Positions 23,121 through 31,312 of a DNA stretch of 33,414 nt are shown here, one piece after another (position 1 is the first letter of the stretch; every line of letters begins with the position of its first letter). Below the pieces are notes generated by a model, which worked only from the letters and a program-made list of their open reading frames with translations, ran no database searches and had not been told where the DNA came from. A program made the position numbers and the translations under genes. This stretch comes from Paenibacillus naphthalenovorans (lineage in GTDB: Bacteria > Bacillota > Bacilli > Paenibacillales > NBRC-103111): contig NZ_FNDY01000044.1 of the NCBI RefSeq assembly GCF_900099895.1, forward strand, positions 1 through 33,414, read 5' to 3'.

Positions 23121-23159
23121 TATGTTATATAACATAACACCAAATAAACGAAAATGCAA
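23121..23159 (-). promoter_or_regulatory. Promoter of copy B with palindrome on the -10
   Basis: Minus strand: -35 TTGCAT (rc of 23154-23159), 17 bp, -10 TATGTT (rc of 23131-23136). A perfect 16-bp palindrome TATGTTATATAACATA (23121-23136) covers the -10 and start site, a typical repressor position. Neither the GTATAC operator nor a cre site is seen, so regulation differs from copy A. Confidence 0.55.
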
Positions 23160-23217
23160 TATTTTTTTGAAAATAAAGTTTATTGCGTTATGTATGCGTC
23201 ATAAAAAATGACGCCAT

Positions 23218-23571
23218 TCATTCCAACGGCTCCTTCAACAAAATGACCGTTCCCGAAAATTCGGTTTTCGGGTCATAATCTTTGAGCACCAGCCTCACTT
23301 CCAGTCCCAATGTGCTCTCGATTTGCTCCTTCAGCATTCGTTTGTTCGCTTCCATGAGCAGCGTGTCCACGCTGGCTGTCAGGCTGCGGTTCGACTCGTC
23401 CAGCACCTTCAAGGCCGGAATCCGCTTATGCGTCGCAAAAATAAACACTTTGTCCCCGGAAATTTCGATTTTTTGCGATTTGATGCCGGTTCCGAAAATT
23501 TCCTGATTGATGGAATTGTAAATTTTAATAATTTCCTGCTTTAACACGCCCGGCGAATATGAATGCTTCAT
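23218..23571 (-). CDS. DUF2294 / MpsC-like protein
   Basis: A 117-residue soluble protein of the DUF2294 family, sometimes called Na+-translocating decarboxylase/MpsC-like. Seen: YNSINQEIFGTGIKSQKIEI near the start, the basic HKRIPALKVLDES in the middle, and a typical end with EVRLVLKDYDPKTEFSGTVI. GGGGGAGGG lies just before the ATG. In related bacteria the domain appears alone or as a pair and MpsC accompanies bicarbonate-uptake proteins in staphylococci; its chemistry is not known. It is a single gene here, downstream of nothing and followed by the copy B promoter region. Sequence between 23572 and 23754 holds no further gene. Confidence 0.75.
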   Translation of the reverse strand: MKHSYSPGVLKQEIIKIYNSINQEIFGTGIKSQKIEISGDKVFIFATHKRIPALKVLDESNRSLTASVDTLLMEANKRMLKEQIESTLGLEVRLVLKDYDPKTEFSGTVILLKEPLE

Positions 23572-23754
23572 TGAGGCTTCCCTCCCCCTTCATAACACGA
23601 ACCTGACAGATCGTTTCCAGCATAACGCTCGCGCCGGCGGCGGCCCGCCGTCGTTGTACTATCTATTTCTACGAAAGCGGCCTGCAATCCTTTTGCCCGA
23701 CAGGGATGCGATCAAAGAAAACCTCTCTCCGCACGCGAGCCGGCAGCCATTACG

Positions 23755-23798
23755 CAAAAACGCTTCCGAAACGACGACAAACGTCGGGCCGGAAGCGT
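23755..23798 (-). terminator. Terminator after methyltransferase gene
   Basis: A perfect 9-bp stem (ACGCTTCCG at 23760-23768, CGGAAGCGT at 23790-23798) with an inner ACG/CGT extension, followed on the minus strand by a T-run (A-run 23756-23760). It ends the transcript of the gene stopping at 23833. Confidence 0.75.
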
Positions 23799-23832
23799 CC
23801 TTGCACGTGCAAATCGATGTCGGAGCGGAGGT

Positions 23833-24615
23833 TCAATCGGCTTTTCGCGCGATGATAAGCTCGTGAATATACCGCTTTCGCACTTGCCCGCCGTATTCGC
23901 GGTCGATTATGCCGCCGATGCCATCCAGCAGCTGCGTGCGGCTGGCGGCATCCAGCGCGATATGGTTGGAATAGGTGGACAGCAGCTCGCAATACGTCTG
24001 ACGGGTATACGTCTCTATCGTCTCCCAGGTGCGGACAACCGGCCTTTCGAACAGCCCGCTTGCCTCGAACGGCGCCGTATCGGACAGCAGCTCCTCCGGC
24101 TGCGGCAGCCGGAAATTCCCGGTGCCCGGCATATAGCGCTCGTAGCACGACTGCACCCGTTCGAAAAACGATTCGTCGCCGCCTGCGGCATGATGGTATT
24201 TGACGACCGCCAGATAGCCTCCGTCCTTCAGCACGCGCGCCGTTTTGCTGAACTTCACCTGCGGGTCGATCCAGTGAAAGGCGGTCGCCGAGAGAGCGAG
24301 ATCGAACGGCTCCTCCGGCGGGAGCCAATCTTCGTAGGCGGCGGTCCGGATCTCCACGCGGGCAAACCGGGCCAGCTTCCGCCGGGCCACCTCCGCCATC
24401 CGCGGCCCCAACTCTACGCCGACGATCGAATAGCCGCGCTCGGCCAGCGGCAGCGTGGCAATGCCCGTGCCGCAGCCGATCTCAACGATGCGCGCCTCCG
24501 CCGGCAAGCCGGCGAGCCGGACCAGCTCGTCGAACAACCGGTCCGGATAACGGTTGCGCGCCCGGTCGTACAGCTCGGCCACTTCATTAAACGTCGTTCT
24601 GTTGTCGGTTGACAA
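23833..24615 (-). CDS. Class I SAM-dependent methyltransferase
   Basis: A 260-residue cytosolic methyltransferase. Motif I VEIGCGTGIATLPLAERG (about 44-61) binds S-adenosylmethionine; the acidic VGVELGPRM (motif II), the FDLALSATAFHWIDPQ segment (motif IV, typical of the UbiE/COQ5-like and Methyltransf_11/25 groups) and a post-motif III region follow. The start is TTG at 24615, 9 nt after AAGGAG. It has its own terminator. No neighbouring gene suggests the substrate; it could act on a small molecule. Family assignment is firm, target unknown. Confidence 0.86.
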   Translation of the reverse strand: MSTDNRTTFNEVAELYDRARNRYPDRLFDELVRLAGLPAEARIVEIGCGTGIATLPLAERGYSIVGVELGPRMAEVARRKLARFARVEIRTAAYEDWLPPEEPFDLALSATAFHWIDPQVKFSKTARVLKDGGYLAVVKYHHAAGGDESFFERVQSCYERYMPGTGNFRLPQPEELLSDTAPFEASGLFERPVVRTWETIETYTRQTYCELLSTYSNHIALDAASRTQLLDGIGGIIDREYGGQVRKRYIHELIIARKAD

Positions 24616-24694
24616 TTCCGATCACTCCTTCCGCCGTTTCCGCCGCACCATGCCATGCCGCGTACTTGGCCCGTTTTCGCCGGCTCGCATCGCC

Positions 24695-24769
24695 ATGCCT
24701 GGCAGCGATACGCCTGATATACACCAATGCGCCTGGTACAGATGCCTGGCAGCGGTGCGCCTGACACCA
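24695..24769. repeat. Imperfect direct repeat in intergenic gap
   Basis: ATGCCTGGCAGCG followed by TRCGCCTGA occurs at 24695 and again at 24742, 47 bp apart, with a further partial copy (TGCGCCTGGTACA) between. It fills the gap between the SGNH-hydrolase and methyltransferase genes. No function is evident; it looks like local duplication. Confidence 0.5.
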
Positions 24770-24770
24770 T

Positions 24771-25391
24771 TTACGACTGCTGCAGCCGGCTTCGCAGCTC
24801 CCGCGCAATAAATTCGGCCTGCTGCTTGCGCACCTCATCCTTAAAATGAACATGATCGCAGTAAACGTCCGGACCCAATGCCAGCGTAAACGCATACAAA
24901 TCGAGCAGCGGAATGCGCTGCTGCTCCATAATCGCATCGGCGGCGGCGTTATAGTCGATGACGTCGCGATGGAACCGGTGAAACGACGTGTTCAGCCGGT
25001 TGTGCACCTCGTCGATCAGCGGCGTCGTCCTGAGCCAGAACACCTGATTGGCCATGGAAAGGGCGATATCCGCAATGCGCCGCATGTTCGCCCTGTATTG
25101 CTCCAACGGGATCTGCTTGCTGCCGCTCGCCGGATCCGTCTTCATATCGTGGAGGCCGCAGTTGAGCAGCAGCACATCGTAGCGAACCTGCTGCTCCCGC
25201 TGTTCCTGCAAATAGGCCAACACCATCCCGCTGTCGCCGCCGTTGGCGCCGACCGGAACGTTCAAATCCCGCAGCGCCTGCTCGGTGCCCCGCTTCCGGT
25301 CGTAGCCGAACTCCGGCACGAGCAGCTCCTCCAAATACGGGCCGTATTGAATGGAAATGCTGTCGCCGATCACATAAATTTGACGCTTCAC
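24771..25391 (-). CDS. SGNH/GDSL-type hydrolase
   Basis: A 206-residue esterase-like hydrolase. Block I VIGDSISIQYGP gives the nucleophile Ser; block III LLNCGLHDMK supplies the oxyanion-hole Asn; block V DHVHFKDE supplies the Asp-His pair. Thus all catalytic residues are present. The start is GTG at 25391, after GGAGG; there is no signal peptide, so it is cytosolic. It follows the SDR gene by 54 bp on the same strand and probably shares its transcript. Members deacylate esters of sugars or lipids; this one's substrate is unknown. Confidence 0.85.
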   Translation of the reverse strand: MKRQIYVIGDSISIQYGPYLEELLVPEFGYDRKRGTEQALRDLNVPVGANGGDSGMVLAYLQEQREQQVRYDVLLLNCGLHDMKTDPASGSKQIPLEQYRANMRRIADIALSMANQVFWLRTTPLIDEVHNRLNTSFHRFHRDVIDYNAAADAIMEQQRIPLLDLYAFTLALGPDVYCDHVHFKDEVRKQQAEFIARELRSRLQQS

Positions 25392-25445
25392 CCTGTTCGT
25401 TCCTCCTTGTCGTATATCGGCAGTCCGGCGAATAGCCGCCCGCGG

Positions 25446-26183
25446 CTACATGAACATGCCGCCGTCGATCTTGATCAATTCGCCGGTAGTGAACGGCGCA
25501 TGGGCGATCACGGCGAAGATCGTTTCCGCCACGTCGTCCGGCGTCGCAATCCGGCCCATCGGCGTACCTTCGGCCAATTTCGCGACATGATCCGACTGCC
25601 CCTCGATCCAGCGCGTATCGACAATGCCCGGGGCGATCGCGTTGACGCGCACCTCGGGCGCCATGACGCGGGCAAGCGACTTGGTCATCGTATTGGCCGC
25701 CGCCTTCGACACCGCATAGGCGATCGAGCTGCCCAGGCCGGTAATGCCTGCGACCGAGGTCAGGTTGATGATGCAGCCTTGCCGCTTTTTCAATTCCGGC
25801 GCCGCCGCCCGGCAGCAGAAGAACATGCCTTTTACATTGACGTTCATCACGCGATCCCAGTATTCCTCCTTCAATCCTTCCAGATCGTCATGCTTGACGA
25901 AATCGGTAACGCCCGCGTTGTTGACCAAAATGTCCAAACCGCCGAAAGCATCGACCGTTTGCCGAACCATGTCCCGCACCTGACTGTCATCCGACACCGT
26001 CGCTTGCACGAGCAAGCATTTGACGCCCAGCGCCTCGACCTCGCGCTTCGTCTCCAGCGCCTCCTTCTCCGATCTGGAATAGTTGACGGCAATATCCGCC
26101 CCCTCCCGGGCCAGCCGCAGCGCGACCGCCCTGCCGATGCCCGTTGCGGCGCCGGTAATTAACGCAGCCTTGCCTTTGAGCAT
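25446..26183 (-). CDS. SDR-family NAD(P)-dependent oxidoreductase (FabG-like)
   Basis: A 245-residue classical short-chain dehydrogenase. Seen: TGAATGIG cofactor motif (about 10-17), NNAG (about 89), the catalytic Ser in NLTSVAG, YAVSK with catalytic Tyr and Lys, and the APGIVDTRW loop. AGGAGG lies 8 nt before the ATG. It is divergent from the iron alcohol dehydrogenase at 26385. FabG itself usually sits in a fatty-acid operon, which is not the case here, so a catabolic ketone or alcohol substrate is more likely. Followed by an SGNH hydrolase. Confidence 0.88.
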   Translation of the reverse strand: MLKGKAALITGAATGIGRAVALRLAREGADIAVNYSRSEKEALETKREVEALGVKCLLVQATVSDDSQVRDMVRQTVDAFGGLDILVNNAGVTDFVKHDDLEGLKEEYWDRVMNVNVKGMFFCCRAAAPELKKRQGCIINLTSVAGITGLGSSIAYAVSKAAANTMTKSLARVMAPEVRVNAIAPGIVDTRWIEGQSDHVAKLAEGTPMGRIATPDDVAETIFAVIAHAPFTTGELIKIDGGMFM

Positions 26184-26244
26184 GAACTTTCCCTCCTACG
26201 AAAACGGTTATGTACATCGCCAGGCCGTCGCCTGGGACGGAGCC

Positions 26245-26276
26245 TGTAAACGCTCACCTGTCTATCATACTATAAT
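26245..26276 (+). promoter_or_regulatory. cre site and -10 upstream of alcohol dehydrogenase
   Basis: TGTAAACGCTCACC (26245-26258) matches the cre consensus except at the last base. A TATAAT follows at 26271-26276 on the plus strand. CcpA bound here would cover the -35 region of the alcohol dehydrogenase promoter or the divergent SDR promoter. Confidence 0.5.
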
Positions 26277-26384
26277 CTTCGCAGCTTGAGGTGAAATTTA
26301 TAGTGATTCCGGGAGCGATCCGTACTAAAATAAGGTGGCGGGCATTCGCATGGCCCCGATCAATAGCGGAAAGGATGGGAAACG

Positions 26385-27548
26385 ATGCCATTTACTTATT
26401 TTTTGCCGACTACGGTCAAATGCGGCGCGGGAATCAGTCTGACCGTCGGCGAAATACTTCGCCGCGACTTTGAAGCCGACGGCGTATTTATCGTGACGGA
26501 CCGGGGAATCCGGGATGCCGGCCTGCTGGAGCCGATTCTGGCGAGCCTGCGGGAGCAACGCGTGGCGTACGGGCTGTTCGACGAAACCGAGCCGAACCCG
26601 AGCGCGGACAGCATCATGAACGGCATGGCGAAGCTGCAAGCCTCCGGAATGCGGCATGTGCTCGCCGTCGGGGGAGGCAGCAGCATCGACACGGCCAAGG
26701 GCATCGCCATCATGGCGACGAATCCCGGCCATATTCTGGATTACGAAGGCGTCGGCCGCATCCCGAACGACGGCTACCCGGTCATCGCCATCCCGACGAC
26801 TGCCGGCACGGGCAGCGAGGTGACCGCATCGACGATCGTCACCAACGCTCAGACCCAATTCAAGGCGGCCGTTATCAGCCCCCGCCTGTTTCCGAAGCTT
26901 GCGCTGCTCGACGCCGAGCTGACGCGCAAGCTGCCGCCGTTCATCACGGCCGCGACCGGCATGGACGCGCTGACGCACGCGATCGAATCGTACACCTCCA
27001 AGGGCGCGACGCCGGTCAGCCGCGCGTTCGCTCTGCAGGCGATCGCGATGATCGGGCGGCATTTGAAGCCCGCCTATTTTGTCGGCGACGATATGGCGAG
27101 CAGGGAAAGCATGCTGGTCGCCTCGATGATGGCGGGCGCCGCCTTCGCCCAATCCCGGCTCGGCAACGTGCATGCGATTTCGCACACGCTCGGAGGCATC
27201 TTCAACATCGCCCACGGCGTGGCCAATGCGGCGCTGCTGCCTTACGTGATGCGGTTCAACCTGCCCACCTGCCCCGACAAGATGCGGGATATCGCCGCCG
27301 CGCTGGGCGCGGATACGACCGGCATGTCCGCCGAGGAAGGCGCCGCCCGGGCGATCGAGCTGGTGGTCGGGCTCAACGAGGCGCTGGGCATTCCGAAAAC
27401 GATCAAGGAGCTGGGCGTGACGCTGGACAAGCTGCCCAAAATGGTCGACGACGCGATGAAAAGCGGCAATGTGCTGATCAATCCGCGGTTGACGACGCCG
27501 CACGACATCCGCTCGATTATTGAAAACGCCTTCCACGGCGTGCTGTAA
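26385..27548 (+). CDS. Iron-containing alcohol dehydrogenase
   Basis: A 387-residue group III alcohol dehydrogenase. The nucleotide-binding GGGSSIDTAKG (97-106 region) and TTAGTGSEVT are present; the iron ligands D194, H198 (GMDALTHAIES), H263 and H277 (NVHAISHTLGG and AHGVANA) all match the family pattern. GAAAGGATGGG precedes the ATG. Members reduce aldehydes or oxidise primary alcohols and diols such as 1,3-propanediol, lactaldehyde or butanol. It precedes a cyclase-family hydrolase gene by 80 bp on the same strand, so a two-gene unit is likely, ended by the strong terminator at 28438. Possible catabolite control through the upstream cre site. Confidence 0.92.
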   Translation: MPFTYFLPTTVKCGAGISLTVGEILRRDFEADGVFIVTDRGIRDAGLLEPILASLREQRVAYGLFDETEPNPSADSIMNGMAKLQASGMRHVLAVGGGSSIDTAKGIAIMATNPGHILDYEGVGRIPNDGYPVIAIPTTAGTGSEVTASTIVTNAQTQFKAAVISPRLFPKLALLDAELTRKLPPFITAATGMDALTHAIESYTSKGATPVSRAFALQAIAMIGRHLKPAYFVGDDMASRESMLVASMMAGAAFAQSRLGNVHAISHTLGGIFNIAHGVANAALLPYVMRFNLPTCPDKMRDIAAALGADTTGMSAEEGAARAIELVVGLNEALGIPKTIKELGVTLDKLPKMVDDAMKSGNVLINPRLTTPHDIRSIIENAFHGVL

Positions 27549-27628
27549 AAGTAAAAGCGCATGTTCCATGTACAACTGTACAACGAAACGAATGCACGAC
27601 ATGAACCCGAAAGAAAGGCGGAACGCCC

Positions 27629-28375
27629 ATGACCCAACCTTCATCCGGCTCGGCTGAAAGCGCTGTATCGAGCGCGAGGCAGCTGTCCTCGCTGCTCGGC
27701 CGCATGCAAATCGTCGATTTGTCGCACACTCTGGAAGAAGATATGCCGATTTATCCGACCCATTCGCGCTATTATCATACGCTGTGGGATTCGTTCGCAA
27801 CCGGCAGCCGGGCGCTGCTGTACCAGCTTGTCATCAACGAGCATTGCGGCACGCATATCGACGCGACCGCGCATTTTATGCCGGAGGATCATCCCGAGCA
27901 TCTGTACATGGCCGACACGCCGCTCGCCCGATGCGCCGGCCGCGCGCTGACGCTGGACTTGTCTTATTTCCAAGATACCGACCTCGTCACGACGGAAATA
28001 ATACGGCAATGGGAGCAGGCCCATTATGCGATCGAGCCGGGAGACATCGTCAATTTCCGGTTCGGCTGGGACCGCTATTGGCAGCCGCGCTCCGTCAGCC
28101 GCGCCTACAGCAAGTCGTGGCCCGGACTGAGCGGAGAAGCGGCCGAATATTTGGTGTCGAAGCAAATCAAGGCGGTCGGCTGCGACGTGCTGGCCATCGA
28201 CAGCTCGTACGCCGAAAATTCGCCCGCCCACTATGCGCTGCTCGGCAACGGAATCAACATCATCGAAAACTTGACGAGACTCGATGAAATTGTCGGCGAG
28301 TCGTACATGATCGCCTTCCCGCTCAAAATTAAGCAAGGCTCCGGCTCCCCGATCCGCGCGGTTGCCTTCAAGTAG
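27629..28375 (+). CDS. Cyclase-family (kynurenine formamidase-like) metal hydrolase
   Basis: A 248-residue member of the PF04199 cyclase family, including bacterial kynurenine formamidase and isatin hydrolase. The signature metal-binding motif HCGTHIDATAH gives H72, H76, D78 and H82, and LSHTLEEDMPIYP near residue 31 is the usual family opening. The ligand set is complete. AAAGGCGGA precedes the ATG. These enzymes hydrolyse N-formyl amides or cyclic amides with Mn or Zn. The conventional tryptophan-pathway partners are missing, so the substrate is likely another amide or lactone. It follows the iron alcohol dehydrogenase gene. Confidence 0.88.
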   Translation: MTQPSSGSAESAVSSARQLSSLLGRMQIVDLSHTLEEDMPIYPTHSRYYHTLWDSFATGSRALLYQLVINEHCGTHIDATAHFMPEDHPEHLYMADTPLARCAGRALTLDLSYFQDTDLVTTEIIRQWEQAHYAIEPGDIVNFRFGWDRYWQPRSVSRAYSKSWPGLSGEAAEYLVSKQIKAVGCDVLAIDSSYAENSPAHYALLGNGINIIENLTRLDEIVGESYMIAFPLKIKQGSGSPIRAVAFK

Positions 28376-28382
28376 CCGCAAG

Positions 28383-28404
28383 GCTTTGGCCGGCCGGCCA
28401 AAGC
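28383..28404. repeat. 22-bp perfect palindrome after cyclase gene
   Basis: GCTTTGGCCGG followed by CCGGCCAAAGC makes a perfect 22-bp palindrome eight bases after the cyclase stop. It has no U-tract of its own and may be a processing or extra terminator hairpin in front of the strong terminator at 28438. Confidence 0.6.
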
Positions 28405-28437
28405 AGTCAAAGCAGCCGACCTCGCACGCCGCACGCA

Positions 28438-28491
28438 AAGCAAGCCCGCCCGGCCGGTTCGCCATGCGATCCGATGCGGGCGGGCTTGCTT
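28438..28491 (+). terminator. Strong terminator after cyclase gene
   Basis: A perfect 15-bp GC-rich stem (AAGCAAGCCCGCCCG at 28438-28452; CGGGCGGGCTTGCTT at 28477-28491) with a 24-nt loop. The U-tract is short (TTGCTTGCAT). It separates the convergent gene fragments on the minus strand. Confidence 0.7.
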
Positions 28492-28541
28492 GCATATGAT
28501 CCGGCGAGCCGGATACAAGCTGCTTTGGCTGGCCGGACGCC

Positions 28542-28740
28542 TTATCCTTTGACCGAGCCGAGCAGCATCCCTTTATTGAAATATTATTGCAGAAACGGGT
28601 ACACGACGAGCAGCGGCAGCGCCGTTAACGTAACGGCGGCCATCCGCACCGCGGGGCTGTACTCGTAGCCGTCGGTCGCGACCTCCAATCGAGCCGTCCG
28701 GCTTGATCAGCATTAAGCGGAGAAACACCTGCAACATAGT
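28542..28740 (-). pseudogene. C-terminal remnant of sugar ABC transporter permease (LplC/YtcP type)
   Basis: Minus-strand translation gives SPAVRMAAVTLTALPLLVVY, then PFLQ, a TAA stop (28584-28586), then YFNKGMLLGSVKG and the natural stop. This is the characteristic end of LplC/YtcP carbohydrate permeases (usually PFLQKYFNKGMLLGSVKG). A further piece, LQVFLRLMLIKPDGSI (about 28690-28735), lies upstream in another frame, so there is also a frameshift near 28680. Everything upstream is gone, replaced by the oxidoreductase gene. A decayed fragment of a sugar-uptake operon. Confidence 0.82.
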
Positions 28741-28745
28741 CCGCA

Positions 28746-29930
28746 TTATTGGGCGATGTCCGCTCTTGCTCCTGTATGATGAGACACATAGGCCGAATAA
28801 ATCACTTCGATGACCTCCTTGGCCAGCTGGCCGTCCGATACCGGCTCCCGGTCCTCCGCGACGCATTCCATAAAATCCTGCATCTCCTGCGGATAGCCGC
28901 GAATCCAGTCCTCGTCGGACGAGGCGTAATTCCAGCCGGCCTTCGTCTCCAGCTTCTCGGCGATATATTCCCCGGCGAATATATCCGCGCTCGGCGCATA
29001 CACCATGATGCCGTCGTTCGGCGTCATATTGCACTTGATGACCGAGTTGGACGTATAGATGTCCATCGTATTGCGAATCCCGCCCAGCATGGCGAAGGAA
29101 GCGAAGATGACCGCCTTCGTGCCGTCCGTGAACGTCATGATGACGCTGGCCCACGTCTCCACGTTGACCCAGTCGGTCACCATCCAATGCCGCTTTTCCG
29201 CTTGGTAAGCGGGGCTTTTCGTGATCGGCGCCAGATCGGCGACGACGGACCGCACCCGGATCGGCTCGCCGTATTTCAGCCGGCCTTCGACATGCTTGAG
29301 ATGAATGGCGGCGGCGATCGGATGCGAGCCGAGAATGAGCAGCGAGCCGCCGCCCGCCGTCTCAAGCCGCTTCGAGGCCCGGGCGTGGGAGCCGCTGTGG
29401 CTTTCCTCCGCGCGGATGTCGAGAATCGAGCCGCCGCCGGTCTTGAGCAGCCGCTTCGCCTTCGCGATGGCCGGCGCGTAAATCCAGTTTTCGGCGTACA
29501 TGAACTTGACGTTGTTCGCGCGGACCGCGCTTAAGATCTCGTCCGTCGACCGCAGCGCTGCGGCCAGCGCGGTTCGGGCGTAGGCGGCGTCCGCTTCGCC
29601 GCCGGCCGGCGCGCCGAAATAGCCGGTGATCGGCTTCTCGCATATGATATGCTTGCCGGCGTTGGCCGCATCGATCGCCACCTGCGCGTGCATCACGTTC
29701 GGGATGCACAGATCGACCGCGTCGATCTCCCCGTCCGCCAGCAGCTCCTTGTAGCTGCCGTACACTTTGGCGATGCCGTGCTCCCTGGCGAACGATTCCG
29801 CCCGCTCCCGGCTGTTGCCCGCCACCGCTCTCAGGCATACGTCCACGCCGACTGCCTTTTTGTACGCCTCCGCATGCAGCGCAGCCGAAAAGCCGCTGCC
29901 GATGATGCCTACATTTACTTTTTTCGTCAT
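28746..29930 (-). CDS. Gfo/Idh/MocA family NAD(P)-dependent oxidoreductase
   Basis: A 394-residue sugar or cyclitol oxidoreductase. The N-terminal Rossmann domain has VGIIGSGFSAALHAEAYKK, the middle has CEKPITGYFG with the catalytic EKP Lys, and the C-terminal alpha/beta domain follows (SHSGSHARASKRLETAGGGS, GSHPIAAAIHL). AGGAG lies 8 nt before the ATG. A short insert, GAPAGGEADAAYARTAL, follows the EKP motif, as in several carbohydrate dehydrogenases. It lies just after the decayed sugar permease, so it may be the survivor of a sugar-catabolic operon. Substrate unknown. Between its start and 30160 no gene is seen. Confidence 0.88.
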   Translation of the reverse strand: MTKKVNVGIIGSGFSAALHAEAYKKAVGVDVCLRAVAGNSRERAESFAREHGIAKVYGSYKELLADGEIDAVDLCIPNVMHAQVAIDAANAGKHIICEKPITGYFGAPAGGEADAAYARTALAAALRSTDEILSAVRANNVKFMYAENWIYAPAIAKAKRLLKTGGGSILDIRAEESHSGSHARASKRLETAGGGSLLILGSHPIAAAIHLKHVEGRLKYGEPIRVRSVVADLAPITKSPAYQAEKRHWMVTDWVNVETWASVIMTFTDGTKAVIFASFAMLGGIRNTMDIYTSNSVIKCNMTPNDGIMVYAPSADIFAGEYIAEKLETKAGWNYASSDEDWIRGYPQEMQDFMECVAEDREPVSDGQLAKEVIEVIYSAYVSHHTGARADIAQ

Positions 29931-30160
29931 ACCTTATGCTCCTGTCCTCGACTAATCTGGTTTCTGTCTGTTGCGGCAGCGCATGCCGCGGATGCGGGCG
30001 CAGCCGAAGTCTTTTTTGCCCATTGACGGCTCCGCCGCTCGATTCTCTGACCGGCAGCTTCCGCGACAATGTGAAAAATGACGATCGCCGGAAATGATCA
30101 TCAAGCTCGAAGCCGCCGCCACGCTTTCCATTCGTTTCGTCGTTTCGTAGCGAAGGGGAC

Positions 30161-30207
30161 GGCTTTCCCCGCAATCATCCGGCCCGCGGCCGCTTCCGGG
30201 GAAAGCC
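30161..30207 (-). terminator. Hairpin after VOC gene
   Basis: A 10-bp perfect stem (GGCTTTCCCC at 30161-30170, GGGGAAAGCC at 30198-30207) with inner GC pairing lies eight bases after the VOC-gene stop. No U-tract follows on the minus strand, so termination strength is doubtful. Confidence 0.4.
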
Positions 30208-30214
30208 TGCCCGC

Positions 30215-31006
30215 TTACAGCTCGCGCAAATCGCTGCGGTCCACCAGCTCGATTTTCTCGCCGTCCGGTCCCCGGAACACGGCCACCCGGCCCAGACCGG
30301 TGCCGGCGTTTTTCGGCGAGCCCGGCTCGAAGACGACGCCCTGGGCGGACAATTTCTCCACCATCGCATCGACGTTCGCGACGCGCAGCGCGATGTGGCC
30401 GATCAGGTCGCCCGCTTGCGGCTCCTTCTTATGCAAAAACTCGATCACATCGTAGCCGTGGTTCACATAGACCATCGTCAAGTCTCTGGGCGGCTCCAGA
30501 TAAAAACGCTTCAGCACGGTCATGCCCGTCTGACCGCCGTAAAAAGCTTCAGCCGCCTCAAGATCGTTCGCCAGCAGCGAAATATGATCGAAGCTGAGAA
30601 TGTCCGACGGCTTCACCGGCTTGCGATACGTGTCGTCCCGTTCGATCAGCTCGACGCGGACGCCGTTCGGATCGGACAGGAAGGCGATCCGGCCATGTCC
30701 CGAGCCGGCGACCTTCGGCTGCACCAGCGGCTTGTAGCCGGCCGCGATAATCGACTCGAAATCGCTGTCGATGCTGTCCGTCGAAAAAGCGACATGATCG
30801 AAGCCGTAGGCCGAACGGGAAGCGACGTCGCCGGGCGCGAGCAGCTCGACCATGCCCCCGGCCAGCTGCACATAGACGCATTTCGTATTCGTGGCCGGAA
30901 TCATCGCCTCTCTGACGACCTGCGCGCCTAAAATCCGGGTATAAAAGTCGACCGATCGGGCCGCGTCCTTCACAAAAGCTCCGACATGATTCAATTCGTA
31001 GATCAT
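30215..31006 (-). CDS. VOC-superfamily protein with two glyoxalase-like modules
   Basis: A 263-residue protein with two vicinal-oxygen-chelate modules. Module 1 (about 1-125) starts ELNHVGAFVKDAARSVDFYT and ends DPNGVRVELIE; module 2 (about 135-260) starts SFDHISLLANDLEAAEAFY and ends GPDGEKIELVD. The His at the start and Glu at the end of each module are the usual metal ligands. Members include extradiol dioxygenases, glyoxalases and epimerases; nothing points to one in particular. AAGGAG lies before the ATG. It directly follows the LacI remnant on the same strand. Possibly an isomerase or lyase in sugar catabolism with the Gfo/Idh/MocA enzyme. Confidence 0.85.
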   Translation of the reverse strand: MIYELNHVGAFVKDAARSVDFYTRILGAQVVREAMIPATNTKCVYVQLAGGMVELLAPGDVASRSAYGFDHVAFSTDSIDSDFESIIAAGYKPLVQPKVAGSGHGRIAFLSDPNGVRVELIERDDTYRKPVKPSDILSFDHISLLANDLEAAEAFYGGQTGMTVLKRFYLEPPRDLTMVYVNHGYDVIEFLHKKEPQAGDLIGHIALRVANVDAMVEKLSAQGVVFEPGSPKNAGTGLGRVAVFRGPDGEKIELVDRSDLREL

Positions 31007-31021
31007 CCTTATTCCCTCTCC

Positions 31022-31312
31022 TTATAAATGATGTATGGGCTTGCGCTTGTTCATGCCGCATGATTCCCGAACGGCCAGCACCGGCTCGATCTTCATTTTG
31101 ACCGGCGCCAGCGACGACATCAGATTCCGGCTGTCGAGCAGCCGGAACAGCAGGTTGACCGAGCAGCGCGCCACTTCCTCGACATTGTACAGCACGGTGG
31201 TCAGCGGCACCTCCGCATATTGCGAAAACTCGACGCCGTCGTAGCCGATGGTCGCGATAACTTCCGGAAATAATAGGCACGCCAGTGTTGCGGATTTTGC
31301 GGATTTTTTCAT
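31022..31312 (-). pseudogene. C-terminal fragment of LacI-family regulator
   Basis: About 80 residues, IATIGYDGVEFSQYAEVPL through to KIEPVLAVRESCG, match the last third of LacI/GalR regulators (IGYDG, PLTTV, Arg-Glu-Ser-Cys-Gly ending). The DNA-binding domain and most of the ligand domain are missing; the first ~15 residues (MKKSAKSATLACLLF) do not belong to the family. There is no good RBS, so it is probably not expressed. It ends 15 bp before the VOC gene, as a local regulator of that operon would. Confidence 0.8.

Noticed and set aside
26325..27800. A 491-codon minus-strand frame
   Set aside because: Antisense to the iron alcohol dehydrogenase; low-complexity basic product with no motifs.
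28573..29187. A 204-codon minus-strand frame
   Set aside because: Out of phase with the Gfo/Idh/MocA gene it overlaps; only its last part coincides with the permease remnant described separately.
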